Source: DASZBR01 sp033763845 (GTDB taxonomy: Bacteria; Pseudomonadota; Gammaproteobacteria; DASZBR01). Taken from it: DNA of 17,250 nt. The translations under genes were made by a program, and so were the position numbers. Shown piece by piece: positions 7,954 to 14,052 of the stretch; position 1 is the first letter of the stretch, and each line of letters begins with the position of its first letter. The stretch is taken from assembly GCA_033763845.1 (NCBI GenBank), contig JANRJR010000008.1, positions 1-17,250 on the forward strand, given 5' to 3'. The notes under the pieces were generated by a model that made no database searches, was not told the DNA's origin, and was given only the letters and a program-made list of their open reading frames with translations.

Positions 7954-9264
7954 TTATTTCCCAATACAAAATGAAGAAAAAATTCTGCCCAATAAATCAT
8001 CGCTGGTAAATTCACCCGTAATCTCACTCAAATATTTTTGGGCTTGACGTAAATCTTCTGCTAACAATTCACCGGCTTTACTGGAATCTAATTGGCTTTT
8101 GCCGTGTAATAAATTTTCGTGGGCTTTATGCAAAGCATCCAAATGTCTGCGACGTGCGCTGAAACTGGTTTCAGCATTTTCAGAAAATCCCATTAAATTT
8201 TTTAAATATGTTTTTAAATTATCTAGGCCTTCACCCGTTTTAGCCGAGATATAAATTTCATTCTCGCCCATCATTTTTGATGGGCGTAAATCTATTTTAT
8301 TGTAGATTACAGTTACACGCGGATGATGCAATAACTCATCATCTGAATCGTCAAGAGAACTAATATCTTTGATATATAACACTCTATCAGCTTTATTGAT
8401 CATCTCTTTGGCGCGTTTTACCCCTTCTTGTTCAACCGGATCATCGCTTTCTCTTAATCCTGCTGTATCAATAATTTGCACAGGCAAACCGTCGATTTGA
8501 ATATGTTCACGCAAAATATCGCGCGTCGTACCGGGAATAGCCGTAACGATTGCACTGTCTCTGCCAGATAATAAATTTAACAAACTGGATTTGCCGGCGT
8601 TAGGTTTTCCTGCAATTACAACAGTCATGCCTTGCGATAATAATGCCCCTTGTTTGGCTTGTTTTTGGATATTTTCTAATTCCGCAATTAAATCATCTAA
8701 TTTAATTTTAACGTTTCCGTCAGATAAAAAATCGACTTCTTCTTCAGGAAAATCGATGGCAGCTTCTATGTACATTCTGAGATGAATTAATTTTTCGAGA
8801 AAATTATTTATTTTTTGAGAAAACACCCCTTCAAGTGATTGCATCGCTGCAAGAGCTGCTTGCTTAGATCCTGCATCAATTAAATCCGAAATAGCTTCAG
8901 CCTGTGCTAAATCCAATTTATTATTTAAAAAAGCCCGTTCTGAAAATTCGCCGGGCCTTGCTAATCGCGCACCCAGTTTTAATATTTCTTGAATTAATAA
9001 ATCAACAACCACAAATCCGCCATGGCCCTGGAGTTCCAAAACATCTTCGCCTGTAAAAGAATGCGGATTAGGGAAAAATAAAGCCAAGCCCTTATCTATA
9101 ATCTTCTCTTGAGAATCTTTAAAGGTAGAGTAAGAAGCAACACGGGGTTCTGGGAGTTTCCCCAACAATTTCTCAGCAATTTCACGCGTCTGAGGACCCG
9201 ATAGGCGAACAACACTGACACTGGATCGACCAAGAACAGTAGCGGGAGCAACTATTGTATCCAT
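7954..9264 (-). CDS. mnmE: tRNA uridine-5-carboxymethylaminomethyl modification GTPase
   Basis: 436 residues (E. coli about 454). With MnmG it modifies U34 of several tRNAs using GTP, a formyl-folate derivative and FAD. Domains in order: N-terminal tetrahydrofolate-binding domain (1-118, with FTGEDVLELQGHGG at 70-83 and RPGEFSERAFLNNKLDLAQAEA), a helical domain, and an inserted Ras-like G domain at about 212-360. G motifs: G219-KPNAGK-S226 (G1), GTTRD 245-249 (G2), DTAG 266-269 (G3), NKID 322-325 (G4). The C-terminus is the diagnostic catalytic CIGK at 433-436. The N-terminal VLGRSSVSVVR departs from the common GRGGVGI-type sequence but stays in register. It starts 2 nt after the greA stop and ends 2 nt before hemL, so the three are very likely one transcript. 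Confidence 0.97.
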   Translation of the reverse strand: MDTIVAPATVLGRSSVSVVRLSGPQTREIAEKLLGKLPEPRVASYSTFKDSQEKIIDKGLALFFPNPHSFTGEDVLELQGHGGFVVVDLLIQEILKLGARLARPGEFSERAFLNNKLDLAQAEAISDLIDAGSKQAALAAMQSLEGVFSQKINNFLEKLIHLRMYIEAAIDFPEEEVDFLSDGNVKIKLDDLIAELENIQKQAKQGALLSQGMTVVIAGKPNAGKSSLLNLLSGRDSAIVTAIPGTTRDILREHIQIDGLPVQIIDTAGLRESDDPVEQEGVKRAKEMINKADRVLYIKDISSLDDSDDELLHHPRVTVIYNKIDLRPSKMMGENEIYISAKTGEGLDNLKTYLKNLMGFSENAETSFSARRRHLDALHKAHENLLHGKSQLDSSKAGELLAEDLRQAQKYLSEITGEFTSDDLLGRIFSSFCIGK

Positions 9265-9266
9265 AA

Positions 9267-9749
9267 TTATTCTACAAATAAAATCTCAATGATCTCGTAT
9301 TCAGTATTGCCACCAGGAGTTTGTACGAGAGTGACATCTCCCATTTCTTTGCCAATTAATGCTCTCGCAATTGGCGAATGCACAGAAATTTTTCCGGATT
9401 TAATGTCTGCTTCATCTTCACCGACGATTTGATATAACACTTCTTCCTCGGTATCTGTATTAACAATTTTAACCGTTGCGCCAAAAATGACTTTATTTTG
9501 TGCCGCAACTGTCGATACATTAATCACTACCGCGTGAGATAATTTGTGTTCAATATCCCGAATACGCGCCTCGATAAATCCTTGACGCTCCTTCGCCGCA
9601 TGATATTCGGCATTTTCTTTGAGATCGCCATGCGCACGCGCTTCTGCAATCGCTTGAACAACTGCAGGACGTTGAATCGATTTGAGGTGCTGAAGCTCTT
9701 CTTTTAATTTTTCCGCACCTTTGTGCGTCATGGGAACTTTTACAGTCAT
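9267..9749 (-). CDS. greA: Transcription elongation factor GreA
   Basis: 160 residues from the ATG at 9749, matching the usual length of about 158. GreA enters the RNA polymerase secondary channel and stimulates cleavage of backtracked transcripts. The N-terminal coiled coil (about 1-78) carries the tip acidic residues within GDLKENAEYHAAKERQ. The C-terminal FKBP-like domain includes KISVHSPIARALIGKEMGD and ends in EYEIIEI. The frame extends upstream to 9833, but that part (MEDCRSSLF...) runs through a palindromic repeat and the end of the preceding gene, and TTGGAG lies 6 nt before the ATG at 9749. It is first in the greA-mnmE-hemL set and lies directly downstream of the hairpin at 9764-9784. 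Confidence 0.97.
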   Translation of the reverse strand: MTVKVPMTHKGAEKLKEELQHLKSIQRPAVVQAIAEARAHGDLKENAEYHAAKERQGFIEARIRDIEHKLSHAVVINVSTVAAQNKVIFGATVKIVNTDTEEEVLYQIVGEDEADIKSGKISVHSPIARALIGKEMGDVTLVQTPGGNTEYEIIEILFVE

Positions 9750-9763
9750 AAAATACTCCAAAC

Positions 9764-9784
9764 GGGCGAGGCATGGCCTCGCCC
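9764..9784. repeat. Perfect 9-bp palindromic hairpin between two genes
   Basis: GGGCGAGGC (9764-9772), a 3-nt loop ATG, and GCCTCGCCC (9776-9784) form a GC-rich hairpin, in sharp contrast to the AT-rich surroundings. It sits between the NTF2-like gene (stop at 9791) and greA (start 9749), 14 nt from the greA start codon. On the minus strand no T-run follows, so it is not a standard intrinsic terminator. It resembles REP/MITE-like dispersed elements; copy number cannot be seen here. Confidence 0.7.
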
Positions 9785-9790
9785 CTACAT

Positions 9791-10231
9791 TTATTCTGGT
9801 AATACGGAAGAGTGATGATCGACAATCTTCCAACCACTCGGCTCATGCGCAAAAACAAAGGTATAACGCGCAGGAACGGAAACCATTTTACCATGATCTG
9901 TATATGAAAAGGTATAAAATCCCGAGTTAATGGCCGCATCGCTAAACATGCGAATACTTTGTTTGGTAAATTTTACAGCTAAATTGGGATGTTTCATGAG
10001 TTTTGTAAAATACCCCTGAATGGCAGCTGGCGAATCCAATTGATTTTGAAAGGTCGCATACAGTAATGCGCCTGGCGCATATAAATCGGCGATTTTTTTC
10101 GGGTTATTTGAGCTTAATGCTTTTGCCCAAGCTTGTGTTGCTACAGCAATGGGAACGGCGTTTTGTGCAAAAGCAGAAAAAGTAAAAAATATTAACGCTA
10201 AAAATAAAAACCCTTTTTTTAAATGGTTCAT
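9791..10231 (-). CDS. Secreted NTF2-like (SnoaL/SgcJ-type) protein
   Basis: 146 residues. Residues 1-22 are a Sec signal peptide (basic MNHLKKG, hydrophobic core, AFA then QN), so the product is periplasmic or exported. The rest has the layout of a cone-shaped NTF2-like domain: a first helix with WAKALSSNNPKKIADLYAPGALLYAT, the mid SPAAIQGYFTKLMKHP helix, and strands ending in ARYTFVFAHEPSGWKIVDHHSSVLPE. The closing WKIVDHHSS is typical of the SgcJ/EcaC or CaMKII-association-like subfamily. These domains range from enzymes to binding proteins, and nothing here fixes a reaction. AGGAG lies about 6 nt before the ATG. The gene stands alone between palindromic repeats, downstream of dnaJ on the same strand. 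Confidence 0.85.
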   Translation of the reverse strand: MNHLKKGFLFLALIFFTFSAFAQNAVPIAVATQAWAKALSSNNPKKIADLYAPGALLYATFQNQLDSPAAIQGYFTKLMKHPNLAVKFTKQSIRMFSDAAINSGFYTFSYTDHGKMVSVPARYTFVFAHEPSGWKIVDHHSSVLPE

Positions 10232-10252
10232 CTCAATCTCCTATAAAAAAAC

Positions 10253-10278
10253 AGATCCTTGGCTGCGCTCAGGATGAC
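10253..10278. repeat. Dispersed intergenic repeat-like element
   Basis: AGATCCTTGGCTGCGCTC followed by AGGATGAC; ATCCT (10255-10259) and AGGAT (10271-10275) are complementary. From memory this matches a short GATCCT...AGGATGAC palindromic sequence scattered between genes in many bacterial genomes. It lies upstream of the NTF2-like gene, whose leader may begin within or next to it. Confidence 0.55.
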
Positions 10279-10305
10279 ACGTTACTAGGGGCCATGCCTG
10301 CTCCA

Positions 10306-10326
10306 GGATCGGGCATGACCCGATCC
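10306..10326. repeat. 8-bp inverted repeat downstream of dnaJ
   Basis: GGATCGGG (10306-10313) and CCCGATCC (10319-10326) flank a 5-nt loop. On the minus strand it starts about 10 nt past the dnaJ stop, so it could stabilise or end the grpE-dnaK-dnaJ message, but no T-run follows directly. Together with the element at 10253-10278 it fills most of the 105-nt gap between dnaJ and the NTF2-like gene. Confidence 0.6.
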
Positions 10327-10336
10327 CTATAAACGG

Positions 10337-11491
10337 TCATCCTCCAAAAAATTTCTTCACTGAATCAAACCACGAACTGGCTTTCGGATTATGGATATTT
10401 TCCTGACCTAACGAATCGTCAAATGTTTTTAATAAATCTTTTTGCGCTTGTGATAATTTCACTGGCGTTTCAACTGTCACACGACAAATTAAATCACCGA
10501 CACCGCCACCTCGCACAGATTTTACACCTTTTCCACGTAAACGAAACATTTTACCGGATTGCGTTTCGGAGGGGATTTTTAATTCAACATGGCCTTCTAA
10601 TGTTGGTACATCTAATTTTCCACCTAAGGTTGCCGTGGCAAAACTGATAGGCATTTCACAAATTAAATTATTGTCTTCACGATGAAAAATATTATGCGGC
10701 TGCACATGGACTTGAACATATAAATCACCAGGCGGACCACCATTTAATCCTGCTTCGCCTTCACCACTTAAACGAATGCGATCGCCATCATTAATGCCAG
10801 CAGGGATTTTAACCGCTAAGGTTTTGTATTCGTGCTTGCGTCCTTCGCCTCGACAATCCGAGCACGGGTTTTTAATCATTTTTCCTGTACCATGACAATC
10901 AGGACATGGTTGTTGAATGGAAAAGAATCCTTGCTGCATACGAACTTGACCGGCACCACCGCATGTCGAACACGTGGTTGCTGTAGTACCTTTTTTTGCA
11001 CCACTACCTTCACAGGTATTACAGCGCGCCAAAGTGGGAATTCGAACTTCTAAGGTTTTACCAAATACCGCTTGCTCTAAGGTTAAGCTCAAATCGTAAC
11101 GTAAATCTGCACCGCGCTGAGCATGCGTTCGACCTGAACCACTGCGTCGCCCACCACGCGCACCAAAAATATCACCAAAGATATCTCCAAACATATCCGC
11201 GAAATCGCCTGCGGCGTGTGCTTGACTAGGATCAAAGCCAAATCCACCAAAACCACCTTGTTGCGCACCGGCATGACCAAATTGATCATACATAGAACGT
11301 TTTTTGTCGTCTGATAAAACTTCGTAAGCTTCTTTAGCTTCTTTAAATTTTTCTTCCGATGCTTTATCACCCGGATTTCTGTCCGGATGATATTTCATCG
11401 CTAATTTTCGGTAGGATTTTTTAATATCATCAGCCGATGCATTTTTTTGAAGTCCCAAAACTTCATAATAATCGCGCTTCGCATTCGCCAT
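10337..11491 (-). CDS. dnaJ: Hsp40 co-chaperone DnaJ (type I)
   Basis: 384 residues. The J-domain (1-70) holds the catalytic H35-P-D37, which triggers ATP hydrolysis by DnaK. A Gly/Phe region follows (about 75-125). The zinc domain has four CxxCxGxG repeats: C157NTC (EGSG), C174STC (GGAG), C196PDC (HGTG) and C210SDC (RGEG). The C-terminal substrate-binding domains contain the KIPAGINDGDRIRLSGEGEAG block. The protein is full length, a type I DnaJ. The ATG overlaps the dnaK stop by one base (TAATG), with AAGGA inside the end of dnaK, so synthesis is coupled. It is the last gene of the heat-shock operon. Compare the HPD-less J-like protein at 227-700. Confidence 0.98.
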   Translation of the reverse strand: MANAKRDYYEVLGLQKNASADDIKKSYRKLAMKYHPDRNPGDKASEEKFKEAKEAYEVLSDDKKRSMYDQFGHAGAQQGGFGGFGFDPSQAHAAGDFADMFGDIFGDIFGARGGRRSGSGRTHAQRGADLRYDLSLTLEQAVFGKTLEVRIPTLARCNTCEGSGAKKGTTATTCSTCGGAGQVRMQQGFFSIQQPCPDCHGTGKMIKNPCSDCRGEGRKHEYKTLAVKIPAGINDGDRIRLSGEGEAGLNGGPPGDLYVQVHVQPHNIFHREDNNLICEMPISFATATLGGKLDVPTLEGHVELKIPSETQSGKMFRLRGKGVKSVRGGGVGDLICRVTVETPVKLSQAQKDLLKTFDDSLGQENIHNPKASSWFDSVKKFFGG

Positions 11492-13389
11492 TATTTTTTA
11501 TCATCCTTGTCCTCTTTAACTTCTGTAAATTCTGCGTCAACGACATTTTCTTCCGATTTTTGTTCGCTTGTTTGAGCAGCTTCGCCTGTCGGTTGAGATT
11601 GAGCAGATTGTTGTTGCAATTTCGCTGACAGTTCAGATAATTTCTGCGTTTTCGCTTCGATATCTGATTTGTCATCCGTTTTCATAGCATCTTTTAATTG
11701 TGCAACAGCAGATTCGATTTCAGCATCTTTATTTTCACCCATCGCTTTCGTTACACTGTGAATTAATGCATCCGCTTGATTACGCGCGGTCACTAATTCA
11801 TGGAATTTTTTATCTTCTTCACGATGTGCTTCTGCATCTTTCACCATACGCTGCACTTCTTCTTCCGATAAACCACTGGATGCTTTAATGACTATGGACT
11901 GTGCTTTGCCTGTCGCTTTGTCTTTTGCCGAAACGTTTAATATACCATTGGCGTCGATATTAAATTCGACTTCAATTTGTGGCATTCCGCGCGGTGCCGG
12001 TGAAATTCCGGCTAAATCAAACCTTCCTAAAGATTTATTGTCACCCGCCCTTTCACGCTCACCTTGCAATACGTGGATGGTTACAGCAGTTTGATTATCA
12101 TCTGCCGTTGAAAATACTTGATTTGCTTTAGTTGGAATCGTTGTATTTTTGTCGATTAATTTCGTCATCACACCACCCATGGTTTCAATTCCCAAAGACA
12201 ATGGCGTAACGTCTAACAATAGAACATCTTTAACATCGCCTGATAACACAGCGCCTTGAATAGCAGCACCGATTGCAACGGCTTCATCGGGATTTACATC
12301 ATGTCGTGGTTCTTTACCAAAAAATTCTTTCACCACTTCTTGTACTTTTGGCATACGCGTTTGACCGCCAACCAAAATAACATCATTAATTTTAGACAAA
12401 TCTAAACCGGAATCTTTCAATGCAATTTTGCAAGGTTCAATAGTACGTGCGACTAAATCTTCTACCAAAGACTCTAGTTTTGCGCGTGTTAATTTAATAT
12501 TTAAGTGCTTTGGACCCGACGCATCTGCCGTGATATACGGCAAATTGACGTCCGTTTGTTGCGAAGAAGACAGTTCAATTTTTGCTTTCTCAGCAGCTTC
12601 TTTAAGACGCTGTAATGCTAAAGGATCTTTATGCAGATCAATTCCCGTATCTTTTTTAAATTCACCGGCTAAGAAATCAATTAAACGTAAATCAAAATCT
12701 TCACCACCCAAGAAAGTATCACCGTTAGTTGCTAATACTTCGAATTGATGTTCGCCATCAACATCCGCAATTTCAATAATAGAAATATCAAACGTACCAC
12801 CACCCAAATCGTAAACCGCAATGGTTGAATTTCCCGGCTTTTTATCCATACCATACGCCAATGCTGCAGCCGTTGGCTCGTTGATAATTCGCTTTACTTC
12901 TAATCCTGCAATACGCCCAGCATCTTTTGTTGCTTGACGTTGTGAGTCGTTAAAATACGCGGGAACTGTAATGACCGCTTCAGTAACGGGTTTGCCTAAA
13001 TAATCTTCTGCGGTTTTTTTCATCTTAATCAAAACTTGTGCAGAAATTTGTGGTGGAGCTAATTCTTTATCGTCGACTTTAACCCATGCATCGCCATTGG
13101 TGGCTTCCATAATTTGATACGGAACCATTTTGATATCGCGCTGTACAACATCATCTTTGAAACGACGACCAATTAAACGTTTAATCGCAAATAAGGTTTT
13201 TTTCGGATTGGTTACCGCTTGGCGTTTTGCGGACTGACCGACCAATACTTCGCTGTCTTCTGTGTATGCAACAATAGAAGGAGTAGTGTTTGCGCCTTCG
13301 CTGTTAGGAATGACTTTTACCTTTCCACCTTCCATGATGGCAACACACGAGTTGGTTGTTCCTAAATCGATGCCGATCATATTTGCCAT
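11491..13389 (-). CDS. dnaK: Hsp70 chaperone DnaK
   Basis: 632 residues (E. coli 638). An ATP-dependent folding chaperone working with the DnaJ and GrpE encoded on either side. The N-terminal nucleotide-binding domain has GIDLGTTNSCVA (6-17) and the phosphate-2 loop DLGGGTFD (194-201). The interdomain linker DVLLLDVTPLSLG lies near 387-399, then the beta substrate-binding domain (NTTIPTK, QGERERAGDNKSLG) and a helical lid. The tail ends NVVDAEFTEVKEDKDDKK, resembling the E. coli DVVDAEFEEVKD end. TTGGAG precedes the ATG, within a 56-nt AT-rich gap from grpE. No lesion or unusual residue seen. Confidence 0.99.
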   Translation of the reverse strand: MANMIGIDLGTTNSCVAIMEGGKVKVIPNSEGANTTPSIVAYTEDSEVLVGQSAKRQAVTNPKKTLFAIKRLIGRRFKDDVVQRDIKMVPYQIMEATNGDAWVKVDDKELAPPQISAQVLIKMKKTAEDYLGKPVTEAVITVPAYFNDSQRQATKDAGRIAGLEVKRIINEPTAAALAYGMDKKPGNSTIAVYDLGGGTFDISIIEIADVDGEHQFEVLATNGDTFLGGEDFDLRLIDFLAGEFKKDTGIDLHKDPLALQRLKEAAEKAKIELSSSQQTDVNLPYITADASGPKHLNIKLTRAKLESLVEDLVARTIEPCKIALKDSGLDLSKINDVILVGGQTRMPKVQEVVKEFFGKEPRHDVNPDEAVAIGAAIQGAVLSGDVKDVLLLDVTPLSLGIETMGGVMTKLIDKNTTIPTKANQVFSTADDNQTAVTIHVLQGERERAGDNKSLGRFDLAGISPAPRGMPQIEVEFNIDANGILNVSAKDKATGKAQSIVIKASSGLSEEEVQRMVKDAEAHREEDKKFHELVTARNQADALIHSVTKAMGENKDAEIESAVAQLKDAMKTDDKSDIEAKTQKLSELSAKLQQQSAQSQPTGEAAQTSEQKSEENVVDAEFTEVKEDKDDKK

Positions 13390-13445
13390 GTTTCTTTCTC
13401 CAAAAAAATTTATCTGTTAATTACATAAGGTTAATTTAAAGTATT

Positions 13446-13937
13446 TCAAGCTGCTTTCGCGATAATCACGCGTGCGGGACGAATCAATCGTTCATGCAAT
13501 TGGTATCCCTTTTGCATGACTTGGATGATCGTATTCGGTGCAACATCCGGGCTAGGTTGCGCGAGCATGACTTCATGAAATGCCGGATTAAACATTTCAT
13601 TGAGCGGATTAATTTCTTTCACGCCAAATTTTTCCAATGTTTTCTTCAACAATTGCAATGTTAGCTCCATGCCATCACGCATTGAATTCACCAGTTCGTG
13701 TTCATGACCTTTTACTGTCAGCGCTTGTTCTAAACTGTCTAACACGGGAATTAATTCTTCGAGTAATTTTTTAACGCCGTATTTATGCGCGTCGTTAATA
13801 TCTCGCTCAAAGCGTCGATGGAGATTTTCAATCTCCGCCCGTAATCGAAGAATTTTATCTTCGCTTTCGCTCAGTTTATTTTCCGACACCCCAGGTTCGC
13901 CCATCATGTCATCGTCTTTGATTTCGCCTGCCGTCAT
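13446..13937 (-). CDS. grpE: Nucleotide exchange factor GrpE
   Basis: 163 residues from the ATG at 13937. GrpE is a dimer that releases ADP from DnaK. An acidic, poorly ordered N-terminus (1-22) leads into a long helix (about 23-85: ESEDKILRLRAEIENLHRRFERD..., then LLEELIPVLDSLEQAL). The C-terminal beta domain carries FNPAFHEVM, QVMQKGYQLHERLIRPARVIIAKA, the family signature. The frame runs on to a TTG at 13997, but that extension would include the heat-shock promoter; AGAGGA about 7 nt before the ATG at 13937 decides the start. It is first in grpE-dnaK-dnaJ. Confidence 0.97.
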   Translation of the reverse strand: MTAGEIKDDDMMGEPGVSENKLSESEDKILRLRAEIENLHRRFERDINDAHKYGVKKLLEELIPVLDSLEQALTVKGHEHELVNSMRDGMELTLQLLKKTLEKFGVKEINPLNEMFNPAFHEVMLAQPSPDVAPNTIIQVMQKGYQLHERLIRPARVIIAKAA

Positions 13938-13970
13938 CAGTCTATCCTCTTGGTTCAGCCATATCCCCTT

Positions 13971-14000
13971 AGATAGGGCCTTACCCCTCAATTTCAAGGG
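13971..14000 (-). promoter_or_regulatory. Sigma-32 (RpoH)-type heat-shock promoter of grpE-dnaK-dnaJ
   Basis: Read on the minus strand: CCCTTGAAA (bases 14000-13992) as the -35 element, a 13-nt spacer, then CCCTATCT (13978-13971) as the -10 element. The E. coli sigma-32 consensus is CTTGAAA, a 13-14 nt spacer and CCCCATNT; the -35 matches fully and the -10 differs at two positions. Transcription would begin near 13964, leaving a leader of about 27 nt with the grpE ribosome site. The placement upstream of the heat-shock operon supports the call. Confidence 0.78.
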
Positions 14001-14021
14001 TCCATTTATGGACTATATATA
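13992..14021 (+). promoter_or_regulatory. Possible forward promoter for the gene at 14053
   Basis: TTTCAA (13992-13997), an 18-nt spacer and TATATA (14016-14021) form a weak sigma-70-like pair; TATAGT at 14020-14025 is an alternative -10. The -35 bases are the same as the -35 of the divergent heat-shock promoter on the other strand. Initiation near 14030 would fit an ATG at 14053. The AT-rich sequence makes chance matches likely. Confidence 0.35.
14000..14013. promoter_or_regulatory. Operator-like palindrome between divergent promoters
   Basis: GTCCAT-TT-ATGGAC is a perfect 6-bp inverted repeat with a 2-nt centre. It shares its first base with the outer edge of the heat-shock -35 element and fills most of the spacer of the possible forward promoter. 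The position suits a repressor or activator site. No regulator can be named. Confidence 0.4.
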
Positions 14022-14052
14022 TAGTATGAAACTCTTTTGGAGGAAATGGGCT

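Noticed and set aside
7952..7969. TTG start six codons upstream of hemL
   Set aside because: The homologous protein aligns from the ATG at 7951, 2 nt after the mnmE stop.
9764..9784. Intrinsic terminator for the NTF2-like gene
   Set aside because: The hairpin is strong but no T-run follows on the minus strand.
9750..9833. Longer greA reading starting at 9833
   Set aside because: The extra residues run through the hairpin and the end of the NTF2-like gene and are not GreA-like.
9550..9939. 129-codon minus-strand frame across greA and the NTF2-like gene
   Set aside because: It crosses two real genes and a palindrome and has low-complexity Cys/Ser/Arg composition typical of a shadow frame.
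12428..12748. 106-codon plus-strand open frame inside dnaK
   Set aside because: Antisense shadow of a highly conserved gene; no family resemblance and no independent start signals.
13938..13997. N-terminal extension of grpE to a TTG at 13997
   Set aside because: It would translate the heat-shock promoter; the ATG at 13937 has a good ribosome site and gives a normal GrpE.
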